A stretch of 53,306 bases of DNA from an uncultured Bacteroidota bacterium (GTDB taxonomy: Bacteria; Bacteroidota; Bacteroidia; Bacteroidales; 4484-276), in NCBI GenBank assembly GCA_903944895.1, contig CAJATL010000267.1:1-53306 (forward strand), given 5' to 3'. The translations under genes and the position numbers were made by a program. Shown here one piece after another: positions 34,678-45,165 of the stretch (the first letter of the stretch is position 1; every line of letters starts with the position of its first letter). The notes beneath the pieces were generated by a model. That model was given only the letters and a program-made list of their open reading frames with translations, was not told the origin of the DNA and searched no databases.

Positions 34678-37600
34678 TTATTCAATTACCAGTTTCCGAA
34701 CAATTGGTTCTTTTGAATTCATAAGCCGTGCAAAATAGATTCCGGGTTTGAAAACGGAAACATCAATATCGGAATCTGTTAGTTTTGCACTAAAGACCAA
34801 TTCACCAGAAAGGTTAATGATTTCGATACTTGAATCCTGAGCATTTGTTTTTACACTAATCTTATCTTTTGCAGGATTCGGGAATAGCTCAAATCTAACA
34901 TAAAAACTTTCATCACTTTTGTTTATCAGAAACAACTCAGCAGATTTAACAACAGATAAGCCGTTCGTTTCAAAATTCCCCTGTGATGGAGTTGTTGATT
35001 CATACTTTACGTTTAGGATGAATTGTTCACCGGTTTCCTGCCGGAATAATCTGAATGTAAAAGGTTCTCCATTTTCAAAACCATCTGCCGTTTCAGAATA
35101 TGGGTCATCTCCGAATACAACCAAACTTGAGCTATTAATGGAATATTCAGTTGCGCCACAACATACTCCCAAAGCGTCAAATACACCAATAACATCACCT
35201 GGATTAAAACCATTTTCCAGCGCCTGAGGAAATACAATTACATGACTTTCTTGTGTTCTGGAAATTTTATTCCAGGGTGAGAAAATAATGGGGACTTCTT
35301 CTTTTTCATTTTTCGTTGAAGATGAACTTCCCTGTAGGAAAACATCAACATCGCTGGTGGTGTAAACAAAATAGGCCTTGCCGGGCAACATCCATTGCAG
35401 GGTATTAACACCATACGCTTTCCAGTAAACACCAATACCACCAATATCCTTTGCAGCTTTAACAGGCTCGACACTCCCGAAAGTCAAAGCAACATCCACA
35501 TTTTCCTGACTCAATACTGGCATGATATTCCAACCGGCTTTGAGTGATACTACATGGCTGCCTATGATTGAGCCACAGACGGAAAGTGAAGTGTTATTAG
35601 TCATTTTTACCACATATCCGCTTTGTAAATCCCAGGGCTTTTCAGGTAAAATGCCTCCGTCAGGGTAAAACACAGTATTGAAATTGTAAAGTACAACCAG
35701 ATCTTCAGTTATCGAAGCAAACATCGCCGGGATATCCGGATTTGAAGGTTCAATAAAGGAGGATATTCCGCTCCACCCTGCGGGTAAGCTTAATGTATGG
35801 CATATAGGTGTAGTAACCTCGATATAGTTTTGTTTTACAAGTGTATCCGTAGTATTTCCATCTGAGACAATAAGTTTCACATCGTAAATCCCGGGAATTG
35901 AAAATGTATTAGATGGATTCTTCGAAACACTTACATTACCATCTCCAAAATCCCAATTCCAGGTTTTAATCGAATCGGTTGGAAGTGAAAGATCAATAAA
36001 TTGAACAGTTAATGGGCTTACCCCTGAGGTATGATTTGCAGTAAAGTTAGCAAAAGGTTCATATTGACCATTGACCACTACGGCATATTCCATCACTGTG
36101 GACGCTTTTGCTGTAGTTCCTGTGAGTTCAAAAGCAAACACTCCTTCCGGGATTTCGGAACATGGGACTGAAATTACGTATTTCCCTGTTCCATTTGGAG
36201 TTATTGTGCTACTCCACACATAATCGTTATCACGGCCGCGCTTGCTTTCGTCACCAGTAACCACGATAGTACTCTCAATCCATGCCTCACCATCGGTTTC
36301 CTGGTCACCAATTTTATAATCAGCAATAGTAGGCGGATTATTGTACCATTTCGCCTCTTTGTAGGTTGTTTCGCCGGTTGCAGGATCCATAAAATCAATA
36401 TAATCTTTCTGAACAGCAACACAACCATAAATGCCATCTGGCCCAATTCCCTGGTATGAAATTTCGGTATGATGCGAACTCACAGTTACGTAATGTCCTA
36501 CAACCGTTCCATCTTTGAGCTTTTGATGGATCATAATAATGACATCAGCGGAATCGCGCAGATTTTTAGCAATTTTATTGTAAGGACGATTTGGTTGATC
36601 GTATCTGGTAGCTTTTCCGTTTTTAATTTTTGGATCCTTTTTCAACATTTCATTAATAGCATCTGTCAGTTTATCGTCCCAGGTGCCACTACCTGCTTTT
36701 GTTCCTGCTTTGCTGGCGATTTTTCGTATAGAGTCCTGGATGCTTTGATAACCTGTTCCACCAGCCCGCTTATTTAGCCAGTCGAGACACACTGCTGCTG
36801 CAACCGGGCCGCAAATATCATTTGAAATATCATTATTATCAGCATCTTTTGCTTCAACATCATTCTGATCAATGTGGACAAGTAGTCTTGTGAAATCGAA
36901 TCCACCAAGTGGGCGCATTCCTGCAAAAATCTCGTCTAATACTGTTTCATCAATAGTTGCTACAATTGTAATGGTATCTTCAGGTGGTGTTTTTCCCCCT
37001 ACCATTTTTGATTCTTCATCCAAAATTTTAAGATGGTAGGGTAATACATCATAAAAAACATCAACTGATCCGTTGAATATCATGCCGTTATTGCAAAATC
37101 CCTCGGCTGAAATGGAATAAAAAATATCAAAGAATGCAGGATACCAGATGAATCCCCACCCATCTCCTTCACCGATGGGAACATAAGTTCCGGCACCCGT
37201 AACTGTGCCATCATAATCAGTACCCAGGTAAATCCGATCGGTACTTCCCAGGGGTGTTGCGTAAAATCTTACAGAATCAACCAGACTTCGGGCTACGGGC
37301 ATAACGGCTTTAATGTCAATAAATTCGCTCATGATGCGTTCATCCCCGTGAGGTGATAAAAAGGAGATTTCTTCAGGTGGAATAACCTCAATTGTCACCG
37401 GATTACTTAGTGAACCATCGTTTCGCTGAACTTGTAGTTCAAAAATACCGGGAGTAATATCAGGGCAATTAAAAAATACCTGATCATCCGCCCAGTAGGT
37501 CCAAATTTCAGGCGAACAAAATCCTATTCCCGAAAACAGAAGACAAGCTCCTGGCTCAGGCTCTCCAAAATGCAATCCTGTCAACCGGATTGATTCGCTG

Positions 37601-39531
37601 AAATGCATTTGAGGCTCATCAATAATTTCAATAGTTGGCAGATCGGTTAACTTGTTTACAACAAGATCAATCCTGGAAGCATTTCCGCTGCTATCGACAG
37701 CATTTATCCTGAGAAAATATAATCCTGGAGATGGAACTGGAATGGTGATCGCCGGTGGGTTAGAACCAGGTAGAATTGTTCCTGTGCCTGGCGTGGGTGA
37801 TGTCTCTTTTGGACAAATAATGATAATATTACCCAAAGTGCCACCAGGTCCGGCGCCTGTGAACCCGGTAAGTTCGCCGGTTGCAGGGTCAACATAACCC
37901 CACTCTTCCTGTCCGGTCCATGGGTCCATAAAATCTATCCTGATTTTTCCATCGGGTTCAGGTGTGTTTTTTATTGAGTTGAAGGTCATTCTGTGACCTC
38001 CGCCTCCTGTCCAGACAATTCCTGACAACACATCCTGCCCACGTTCCAGCTCGTTGCGCATCTGTTTCCAGTCGAATGGCATTGGTCCACGAACCGTGTA
38101 ACCATCACCGTGAGCTGCTATCCATTCTCTCAACCCTTTTGCAAGGTCATCCGGGGTAGTCCCAGATTTTCCCTGGTCGGTCTTACATGCTGCTTTCAAT
38201 GCTTCAATCAATTCGGCGTCACTCAATCCTCCGGTGACGGCTCCCCCAAACCACTTTAAACAGGCCGCTGCTGCTGTCGGAGCGCAGGTAGTACCCGTTG
38301 GTTGGGTAATGTGCGGCACACCTTTATTAAAATATTCCGGCTTTGTCACTAATTCCACTTCACAATACGACAAATCTGTACAGGTTCCGGGTTCGATTTC
38401 AAGAAGTATGGTATTGTCCTGTATGATCATGAAATCCTCGATATTGATCTGGATTCCACTGGGTGGGGTCGGGTCGAATCGTATGTTATGCGTTTGTTCT
38501 GCTGTGGTGCCATCCAGGAAGGTGACTGCAGCTTTAAATGCTAATAACATTTCCTGTTGCGGGATGATGCTATGTGAAAAATATCCTGCCCATCCATCGC
38601 CCTGTGGTCCTGCTGTAGTTGTGTTCTCAGCCAGCATCGTTCCGTCTGAATCGTGATAGAATAAATTCCAATCAATACCATCAAATGAATATGAAAAATC
38701 AACTCCTGTCACGTTTGATGACTGGCCATCAGTGAAAACCGGTAACCGTGTAATACCATTGCCACCAATCCAGTCGTGCCAGGGTTCTGGGTTATGGTAA
38801 TCACCTACAATTAATGAAAATTCGTGGTTAAACGGGTTTGTGGCTGTTCCGTAAAGTGCAAAACCAAGATTCCAGTCCATTGCTGGGCTTCCCCAATTGA
38901 TTAAAGATGCTTGTAGCCAGGTTAAAGTATTTGGTAAGCCCCATCCTCCTCCGGGGTTTTGCCAGTAAAATTCTGAAGAAATCGTGGGAGCTGCCTGTTC
39001 CGCCCAGTACCACTGTCCAAAATTCGTGTAAGCCATAATAGGCTGAACAGAGAGCCAATAGTGGCCAGTCTGCAGTGTTATTGGGCTTGTCCCGAAATTA
39101 AAAAATAGGTTTCCTGCCGGATCCGATGATGCAAAAAACTGTGGAATCATCAAAAAGAGGTTTCCTGGTGAATTTGTCTCCGGGTTATTCAGATAAATAA
39201 ACACATTGACCATTTGAGCCGGGCCACCTCCTTCGCTGTAAAATCCATAGATCTGCATATTTTCAACTGTCCATTGCTCTCCTTCCGGAACAAAAAAGTC
39301 ATCTGAAGCCTGACTTGAATAGGCAGGGAAATCAGGAAACTGCTGTGAGGTGACACCGAAAGAAACCGGGTGTGCAGTCTGGCCATATAGGAGAGTAAAA
39401 TCATAAACTGTTCCCAACTTAGTGTTTGGATTTATTGCCTGTACCCTCATATCCGGTTTTTGAGCAAAACCGATAGCTGTAACCAATATGAAAAGTACAG
39501 CCAAAAAACTTTTGTGTAATGGTGTTTTCAT
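34678..39531 (-). CDS. Secreted T9SS protein with two C39-like papain-fold domains (1617 aa)
   Basis: Signal peptide MKTPLHKSFLAVLFILVTAIGFAQ. An N-terminal beta region (about 25-390) is followed by a first C39-like peptidase domain (about 395-580): TTCAPTAAAACLKWF supplies the Cys, GGGGHRMTFNS the His and IDFMDPWTGQ the Asp. Ig-like segments follow. A second, diverged C39-like domain (about 885-1100) has NDICGPVAAAVCLDWL, VVGHYVTVSSHH and IDFMDPATGE. A PKD domain (about 1155-1240; NWDFGDGN), the WSGISS module (about 1250-1410), a beta domain (VIGVFDALGVCCGATEY) and a T9SS type A domain (LFPNPAKDKIS to VRKLVIE) complete it. It is probably a surface-exposed cysteine peptidase or bacteriocin-like processor; activity is inferred. 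The gene is monocistronic with its own terminator. Confidence 0.8.
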   Translation of the reverse strand: MKTPLHKSFLAVLFILVTAIGFAQKPDMRVQAINPNTKLGTVYDFTLLYGQTAHPVSFGVTSQQFPDFPAYSSQASDDFFVPEGEQWTVENMQIYGFYSEGGGPAQMVNVFIYLNNPETNSPGNLFLMIPQFFASSDPAGNLFFNFGTSPITLQTGHYWLSVQPIMAYTNFGQWYWAEQAAPTISSEFYWQNPGGGWGLPNTLTWLQASLINWGSPAMDWNLGFALYGTATNPFNHEFSLIVGDYHNPEPWHDWIGGNGITRLPVFTDGQSSNVTGVDFSYSFDGIDWNLFYHDSDGTMLAENTTTAGPQGDGWAGYFSHSIIPQQEMLLAFKAAVTFLDGTTAEQTHNIRFDPTPPSGIQINIEDFMIIQDNTILLEIEPGTCTDLSYCEVELVTKPEYFNKGVPHITQPTGTTCAPTAAAACLKWFGGAVTGGLSDAELIEALKAACKTDQGKSGTTPDDLAKGLREWIAAHGDGYTVRGPMPFDWKQMRNELERGQDVLSGIVWTGGGGHRMTFNSIKNTPEPDGKIRIDFMDPWTGQEEWGYVDPATGELTGFTGAGPGGTLGNIIIICPKETSPTPGTGTILPGSNPPAITIPVPSPGLYFLRINAVDSSGNASRIDLVVNKLTDLPTIEIIDEPQMHFSESIRLTGLHFGEPEPGACLLFSGIGFCSPEIWTYWADDQVFFNCPDITPGIFELQVQRNDGSLSNPVTIEVIPPEEISFLSPHGDERIMSEFIDIKAVMPVARSLVDSVRFYATPLGSTDRIYLGTDYDGTVTGAGTYVPIGEGDGWGFIWYPAFFDIFYSISAEGFCNNGMIFNGSVDVFYDVLPYHLKILDEESKMVGGKTPPEDTITIVATIDETVLDEIFAGMRPLGGFDFTRLLVHIDQNDVEAKDADNNDISNDICGPVAAAVCLDWLNKRAGGTGYQSIQDSIRKIASKAGTKAGSGTWDDKLTDAINEMLKKDPKIKNGKATRYDQPNRPYNKIAKNLRDSADVIIMIHQKLKDGTVVGHYVTVSSHHTEISYQGIGPDGIYGCVAVQKDYIDFMDPATGETTYKEAKWYNNPPTIADYKIGDQETDGEAWIESTIVVTGDESKRGRDNDYVWSSTITPNGTGKYVISVPCSEIPEGVFAFELTGTTAKASTVMEYAVVVNGQYEPFANFTANHTSGVSPLTVQFIDLSLPTDSIKTWNWDFGDGNVSVSKNPSNTFSIPGIYDVKLIVSDGNTTDTLVKQNYIEVTTPICHTLSLPAGWSGISSFIEPSNPDIPAMFASITEDLVVLYNFNTVFYPDGGILPEKPWDLQSGYVVKMTNNTSLSVCGSIIGSHVVSLKAGWNIMPVLSQENVDVALTFGSVEPVKAAKDIGGIGVYWKAYGVNTLQWMLPGKAYFVYTTSDVDVFLQGSSSSTKNEKEEVPIIFSPWNKISRTQESHVIVFPQALENGFNPGDVIGVFDALGVCCGATEYSINSSSLVVFGDDPYSETADGFENGEPFTFRLFRQETGEQFILNVKYESTTPSQGNFETNGLSVVKSAELFLINKSDESFYVRFELFPNPAKDKISVKTNAQDSSIEIINLSGELVFSAKLTDSDIDVSVFKPGIYFARLMNSKEPIVRKLVIE

Positions 39532-39698
39532 AAGTAATAATTTTTGATGCCCATTTGATAGAGCGGTTTACTATAATATATGCAAATACTTACTTAAGAT
39601 ATGAATATCAGGCAAATATAGTTCATTAACTAAAGGAAGCCTAATTTTTAAGGCTTTTAACTGCGTTAAATAAATGTTAAATATTTAAAACCGTACTG

Positions 39699-39723
39699 AA
39701 TTACCTAATTATGCTTACTTTCC
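39699..39723 (+). promoter_or_regulatory. Candidate promoter/operator of the DUF169 gene, shared with the nar operon
   Basis: AATTACCTAATTA (39699-39711), 4 nt, then TACTTTCC (39716-39723). The nar operon has the same 13-mer, 4 nt, then TACGTTTG at 40612-40636. This suggests a common regulator for the two adjacent transcripts. Confidence 0.45.
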
Positions 39724-39793
39724 ATTCATGGTTAAAATATGATTGTGACCAAATTTTTAGTAACCTTGCTGCTAATTTATAAATCCAATACTC

Positions 39794-40519
39794 ATGAAAA
39801 CAATTTTTCCTGATTTGCTCGCTGAAAGAATTCATCTCAATACATCGGTGATAGCACTTTATGATGCACCGGCAAATACTGCATTTGAAAGCGTTGTTGA
39901 GACAAATCCCGGCATTAGAAAATGCCTTTTTGCCTTTTATGAGGATTGGATGGCTGGAAAAACGCTTAAACTGTCGGCCGGGAACTACGGTTGCGGTGGT
40001 TGTGGCCATTGGCTTTTTGACCTTCAAACCCGCGACAGACAAGGATTTGTCAAGTTTCTGACGGAAGATGAAGGATTAAAAGATTCGTACGATCTAATGA
40101 ACCAATGGCTTGATTTTAACCATCCATACAAACCTGAAAACGAAGCCATTTTTGTTGGACCTTACATAGGGGAGTTTTATGAACTAATGAAATCCACAAC
40201 ATTTTTTGTTAACCCTGACCAGCTTAGCGTTTTGATGCTTGCTGCCAATTATTTTGCCGCACCCGGCGACGTTACTCCTGTTAAAGCCCCATTTGGTTCG
40301 GGTTGTATGGAAATGCTCCCGCTTTTTGATACTTTTGAAGCACCACAGGCTATTCTTGGTTCCACCGACCTGGCCATGCGCGAGCATTTGCCGGCAAATA
40401 TTATGGCATTCACCGTAAACAAACCCATGTTCGAAAACTTCTGCCGCATCAGTGAAGACAGTTTTCTTACCAAACCTTTCCTGAAAAGGCTGAAAAATGC
40501 AAGGGGCGGGGGAATTTAA
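39794..40519 (+). CDS. DUF169-family protein (241 aa)
   Basis: A cytoplasmic protein with no signal or membrane segment. Cysteine-glycine motifs GNYGCGGCGHWLFD (about 63-76) and APFGSGCMEMLPLF (about 163-176), with MLAANYFAAPGDVTP between them, fit the DUF169 family (uncharacterised ArCR-like proteins); this assignment is by recognition only. The conserved cysteines suggest metal or iron-sulfur binding. It lies 146 bp upstream of the nitrate reductase operon on the same strand and shares a promoter box with it. A fragment of a second copy lies after the operon. A function tied to nitrate or NO metabolism is inferred from context only. Confidence 0.65.
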   Translation: MKTIFPDLLAERIHLNTSVIALYDAPANTAFESVVETNPGIRKCLFAFYEDWMAGKTLKLSAGNYGCGGCGHWLFDLQTRDRQGFVKFLTEDEGLKDSYDLMNQWLDFNHPYKPENEAIFVGPYIGEFYELMKSTTFFVNPDQLSVLMLAANYFAAPGDVTPVKAPFGSGCMEMLPLFDTFEAPQAILGSTDLAMREHLPANIMAFTVNKPMFENFCRISEDSFLTKPFLKRLKNARGGGI

Positions 40520-40604
40520 TAATTTCTGGAGGAGTCTAAATCAATCTTTAGTGAACACATGCCTAAAAAAATCTAACAAACAATAAAAATATTTAAATAT
40601 TTTT

Positions 40605-40636
40605 GGTAATTAATTACCTAATTACATTTACGTTTG
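40605..40636 (+). promoter_or_regulatory. Promoter and palindromic operator of the nitrate reductase operon
   Basis: The perfect palindrome GGTAATTAATTACC (40605-40618) sits just upstream of the -7 box TACGTTTG (40629-40636), 29 nt before the first ATG. The nearest TTG is 23 nt from the -7 box, three more than at the other promoters, consistent with activator dependence or repressor control over the -33 region. Confidence 0.5.
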
Positions 40637-40665
40637 TATTCAAATTAATATTCTAAAAAAGTCCT

Positions 40666-41508
40666 ATGAAGAAACTAAGTATTATTCTGGTTATCATAGC
40701 AATGGTAATATTTCAGGAAACAAATGCACAGGATGGTGAAATGCTTTTTAAATCTTCATGCGCAGCATGCCATTCGATTGGTAAAGGCCGGTTACTTGGC
40801 CCTGACTTAAAAGGTATTACCTCCACAAGGAATCAGGAATGGCTGATAAAATTTATTAAGTCATCCAAAAGCATGATTGATGCAAATGATAAGGATGCGG
40901 TTGCAATTGCAAAAGAATTCAATAATTTTATGATGCCAGACTCGCCTCTAAATGAAGCTGAGATAAAGGCAATATTGAGCTATATCAGATTAATGAGTGG
41001 AGATTCATCACCTGCTCAAACGATGTCAGCCGACACCACAAAAACGATTGAAGAAGCAATTGTAATAATAGGAGATGCGGGAATTGGAAAAGACCTTTTT
41101 GAAGGCAGATATCAGTTTTCGGCAAAGGGAGTTGCCTGTCTCGCATGTCACGGCGTGGATTTGTATGATGCAGAGGATGGCGGCCTTTTGGCTAAAAATC
41201 TTACCCATTCATTTGCTACATTGGGCAGTGAAGCAGCAATTACCGGAATCTTATCCTCACCACCATTCCCATACATGCAGGCAGCCTATAAAAATAACAT
41301 GCTTACAACGCAGGAAATGGCGCATATTACAGCTTATCTGAAGAAAACATCAGACCAGAAATATTCGATGAGCAAACCATTATTTTCACGTACTTTCCTG
41401 GCAGGAATATTTCTTACAACACTATTGTTCTTTATGATTTCCACGATCTGGAGGAAGAGGAAATCGGGAAGTGTTAACGAATCCATCATGAACAGACAAA
41501 TCCGATAA
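40666..41508 (+). CDS. Membrane-anchored diheme cytochrome c of the nar operon (280 aa)
   Basis: Signal peptide (about 1-21). Two c-type heme domains carry CAACH (32-36) and CLACH (158-162). [10 protein letters not shown] (about 86-95) offers an axial methionine for the first heme. A C-terminal helix (about 240-262, [19 protein letters not shown]) and a basic tail anchor it with the hemes outside. It is first in the operon, ending 20 nt before narG. Cytochrome c genes (narC) within nar operons are known from Thermus; this protein is analogous in position, but I cannot show homology. It probably exchanges electrons with the NarI/quinol branch at the periplasmic side. Confidence 0.85.
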   Translation: MKKLSIILVIIAMVIFQETNAQDGEMLFKSSCAACHSIGKGRLLGPDLKGITSTRNQEWLIKFIKSSKSMIDANDKDAVAIAKEFNNFMMPDSPLNEAEIKAILSYIRLMSGDSSPAQTMSADTTKTIEEAIVIIGDAGIGKDLFEGRYQFSAKGVACLACHGVDLYDAEDGGLLAKNLTHSFATLGSEAAITGILSSPPFPYMQAAYKNNMLTTQEMAHITAYLKKTSDQKYSMSKPLFSRTFLAGIFLTTLLFFMISTIWRKRKSGSVNESIMNRQIR

Positions 41509-41528
41509 TCATAATAAATCAAAAATCA

Positions 41529-44500
41529 ATGAGCTGGATAAAAGATTTGGTATCCCCAAAAACCCGCAGATGGGAGGATTTTTACCGCAACAGGTGGCAA
41601 CATGATAAAGTTGTAAGAAGCACCCACGGTGCAAATTGCACCGGAGGATGCAGTTGGCAGATTTTTGTTAAAGATGGCATTGTGGTTTGGGAAACCCAGG
41701 CACTGGATTATCCTGAGATTGATCCCAATATTCCGCCTTACGAGCCACGCGGCTGCCAAAGAGGAATCTCAGCATCGTGGTATTTGTACAGCCCTTTGCG
41801 AATTAAATATCCAATGATCAGGGGGAGGCTTCTCGACATGTTCCAAAATGAAAAGGCCAAAACTGGAGATGCACTTAAAGCGTGGGAAAATATACAGCAT
41901 GATCCTGAAAAAAGAAAACACTACCAGAACGGCCGTGGAAAAGGAGGATTCAGAAGAGCAAGCTGGGAAGAAGCACTCGAAATGATTGCTGCTGCCAACA
42001 TCTACACCATTAAAAAATACGGCCCAGATCGCCTGGTTGGGTTTTCGCCTATTCCGGCAATGTCGATGATAAGTTATGCAGCAGGATCAAGGTTTTTACA
42101 ATTGATGGGTGGCGTTAACCTGAGTTTTTATGACTGGTACTGCGATCTGCCCAACGCTTTTCCTGAAATTTGGGGAGAACAGACAGATGTTGCCGAGAGT
42201 GCTGATTGGTACCATGCAAAATACATTGCTGTGATGGGTTCCAATTTGGCTATGACCCGGACACCAGATGTTCATTTCTTTGCTGAAGCAAGGCATAACG
42301 GCACCAAGACAGTAGTATTTTCACCTGATTTAAGCATGGTGGCAAAATATGCCGATGAATGGGTGCCTGTCCATGCAGGAATGGATGGCGCTTTCTGGAT
42401 GGCTGTTACTCATGTGATTCTCAATGAATATCATTATAAAAATCCGGTACCGTATTTTATTGATTACATAAAGAAATTTACTGACAGCCCTTACCTGGTC
42501 GAATTAATCGAAACTGATGGGAAACATTTGCCTGGAAGACTTGTCCGTGCCAACAAAGTAAAAGCATTTAAGGATATCGAAAATGGCGAATGGAAGTTTT
42601 TAAATATTGACGAAAAAACCGGAAACCCTGTTTGTCCGGCAGGGAGTTCCGGCCACAGGTGGGATAGCCGTGATGGAAACTGGAATATTTTACCAGTTGA
42701 CGGAGAAACACGAATTGATTATTCTCCTTTATTATCTTTTATTGATAATAATGATCAGGTGTTTCAGGTAGAATTTACGGACTACGGAAAAGACAAAAAA
42801 TCATTGAGGGGGGTTCCGGTTCATTTTCTTGAAACCGTTGACGGGAAAAAACCAGTAACTACCGTGTATGATCTGATCATGGCACAGTATGGGATTGACC
42901 GTGGCCTGGGTGGAGAAAATGCAAAATCATACGAGGAGGAAAACACAGCCTATACCCCTGCCTGGCAGGAAATCTACACAGGAATTGGAGCACAAACAGT
43001 AATTAAATTTGCGCATGAATGGGCCAAAACAGCAGTTGCCACAAACGGAAAATGCATGATTATCATTGGGGCAGGTGTAAATCAATGGTATCATGGCAAC
43101 CTGATTTACCGGGCAGGAGCAATGACTTTAATGTTGACTGGTTGTATTGGCGTAAATGGTGGTGGAATGAATCATTACGTTGGCCAGGAAAAGCTTGCAC
43201 CAGTTGACTCATGGGGAGCAATAATGTCAGGCAAAGATTGGTCGGGGCCGCCCAGGTTGCAGCAAACACCCATCTGGCATTATATGAACTCCGACCAATG
43301 GAGATATGATTCTAACCAGGCTCATTACAACTATTCACCCGAAAATGAATTATCCAAACAACATACTGCCGACCTGATTGCAAAGTCGGTCAGGAATGGC
43401 TGGATGCCTTTTTATCCACAGTTCAATAAAAATAATCTTGAAATTGTAAAGGATGCAAATAAAGCGGGGGCTGTAACTCCCGAAGAAATCTCAAAATATC
43501 TCATCAATGAATTGAAGAAAGAAAATATCAAATATTCGGTTTCTGATCCTGACGATGAAGTAAATTTTCCAAGGGTTTGGTATATCTGGAGGGGAAATGC
43601 CCTGATGTCGAGCGCCAAAGGGCATGAGTATTTTTTGAAACACTATTTAGGAACGCATCACAATGATGTAGCCGAAGAAATTGCCAAAGATCATGTTAAA
43701 GAAATAAAATGGCATGAAACTGCACCCCAGGGTAAGATGGATTTGATTGTTGATCTGAATTTCAGGATGGACACCTCCGCCCTTTATTCGGACATTGTCT
43801 TACCTGCGGCTACCTGGTATGAGAAGTCGGATTTAAACAGCACCGATATGCACTCCTTCATCCATCCATTATCGGCAGCAGTGAAACCGGCATGGGAATC
43901 AAAAAGCGATTGGGCCATATTCAGGGAGATCGCAAAAGCTACATCTGAAATGGCAAAAATTCATCTGAATGAACCTGTAAAGGATTTGGTAATTTCTCCC
44001 ATTTCTCATGATACTAAAGGTGAAATTTCCCAACCTGAAATTAAAGATTGGTTTTTAGGTGAAACCGAAGCAAAACCCGGGATTAGCATGCACGGAATCA
44101 GCATTGTTGAAAGGGATTACACACAGATTTATGATAAATACGTCAGTTTAGGTCCTAACATCAGGCAGGGACTAAGTGCACATGGTAATTCATATCAATG
44201 CACTGATTTTTATGATAAAATGCTCGAAAACAAAGACCATCTGAAGGTAGTTAACAACATCACTTGCCCTTCGATAGGTGATGATGAAGAGGCCATTGAA
44301 GCAATTCTGAAGCTTTCATCACTTACAAACGGGGAGTTGGCACACCGGGCTTATCTTAATGCTGAGAAAAGAACAGGAGTTAAACTTTCGGATATCAGCG
44401 AAGGAAGCCGGGATGTTAGAATTGATTTCATGGCATTGCAGGGTCAGCCCAAGCGATATAATAATTCACCGGTTTGGTCGGGTTTGATGAAACATGGGAG

Positions 44501-45140
44501 AACTTATGCAGGATTTACCTATAATGTTGATCGCTCGGTGCCCTGGAGGACTTTAACCGGCAGGCAGCACTTCTACCTCGATCATGAAGGTTACATCAAG
44601 TTTGGAGAGCACCTTCCCACCTTTAAACCTGCCCCTGATCCTATAATTTATGGGGATTTAAAAGTTTCGCTGCCCATCGGGAAAACCAAAATGTTAAATG
44701 TTTTGACGCCTCACGGAAAATGGCAGATTCATTCGACATACAGCGACAACATCAGGATGCTTACCCTCTCGAGAGGTATTGTTCCCTGCTGGATCAGCGA
44801 AGAAGACGCTATTGAAATTGGTATCCTTGACAACGATTGGGTAGAAGTTTACAATGATAACGGCGTGTATTGTACGCGGGCTGTGGTAAGCTCAAGAATT
44901 CCTAAAGGATTATGCCTTATTTATCATGCTCCTGAAAGGACTTACACCGTCCCCAAATCAGAAGTAAGGGGTAACAGGCGTGCAGGTGGTCACAACAGCC
45001 TTACAAGAATCAGGCTTAAACCCAATTTACTTGTAGGAGGATATGGGCAATTCACCTATCATTTCAATTATTGGGGGCCGGTTGGGGTAAACCGGGATTC
45101 GTTTGTTTTGATTAAAAAAATGGACAATGTGGAGTTTTAA
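41529..45140 (+). CDS. narG: Respiratory nitrate reductase alpha subunit NarG (1203 aa)
   Basis: This is the molybdenum bis-MGD catalytic subunit that reduces nitrate to nitrite. The FS0 [4Fe-4S] ligands His33, Cys37, Cys41 and Cys76 have the same spacing as His49/Cys53/Cys57/Cys92 of E. coli Nar[30 protein letters not shown] (about 200-228) holds the Mo-ligand aspartate region. Other conserved stretches include [57 protein letters not shown] and [15 protein letters not shown]. Length is near the family norm (about 1250). There is no twin-arginine signal, so the active site should face the cytoplasm. It is followed by narH (25 nt), narJ and narI. Confidence 0.98.
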   Translation: MSWIKDLVSPKTRRWEDFYRNRWQHDKVVRSTHGANCTGGCSWQIFVKDGIVVWETQALDYPEIDPNIPPYEPRGCQRGISASWYLYSPLRIKYPMIRGRLLDMFQNEKAKTGDALKAWENIQHDPEKRKHYQNGRGKGGFRRASWEEALEMIAAANIYTIKKYGPDRLVGFSPIPAMSMISYAAGSRFLQLMGGVNLSFYDWYCDLPNAFPEIWGEQTDVAESADWYHAKYIAVMGSNLAMTRTPDVHFFAEARHNGTKTVVFSPDLSMVAKYADEWVPVHAGMDGAFWMAVTHVILNEYHYKNPVPYFIDYIKKFTDSPYLVELIETDGKHLPGRLVRANKVKAFKDIENGEWKFLNIDEKTGNPVCPAGSSGHRWDSRDGNWNILPVDGETRIDYSPLLSFIDNNDQVFQVEFTDYGKDKKSLRGVPVHFLETVDGKKPVTTVYDLIMAQYGIDRGLGGENAKSYEEENTAYTPAWQEIYTGIGAQTVIKFAHEWAKTAVATNGKCMIIIGAGVNQWYHGNLIYRAGAMTLMLTGCIGVNGGGMNHYVGQEKLAPVDSWGAIMSGKDWSGPPRLQQTPIWHYMNSDQWRYDSNQAHYNYSPENELSKQHTADLIAKSVRNGWMPFYPQFNKNNLEIVKDANKAGAVTPEEISKYLINELKKENIKYSVSDPDDEVNFPRVWYIWRGNALMSSAKGHEYFLKHYLGTHHNDVAEEIAKDHVKEIKWHETAPQGKMDLIVDLNFRMDTSALYSDIVLPAATWYEKSDLNSTDMHSFIHPLSAAVKPAWESKSDWAIFREIAKATSEMAKIHLNEPVKDLVISPISHDTKGEISQPEIKDWFLGETEAKPGISMHGISIVERDYTQIYDKYVSLGPNIRQGLSAHGNSYQCTDFYDKMLENKDHLKVVNNITCPSIGDDEEAIEAILKLSSLTNGELAHRAYLNAEKRTGVKLSDISEGSRDVRIDFMALQGQPKRYNNSPVWSGLMKHGRTYAGFTYNVDRSVPWRTLTGRQHFYLDHEGYIKFGEHLPTFKPAPDPIIYGDLKVSLPIGKTKMLNVLTPHGKWQIHSTYSDNIRMLTLSRGIVPCWISEEDAIEIGILDNDWVEVYNDNGVYCTRAVVSSRIPKGLCLIYHAPERTYTVPKSEVRGNRRAGGHNSLTRIRLKPNLLVGGYGQFTYHFNYWGPVGVNRDSFVLIKKMDNVEF

Positions 45141-45165
45141 GTTCTAAAAAGTAAAAACTTAACTT

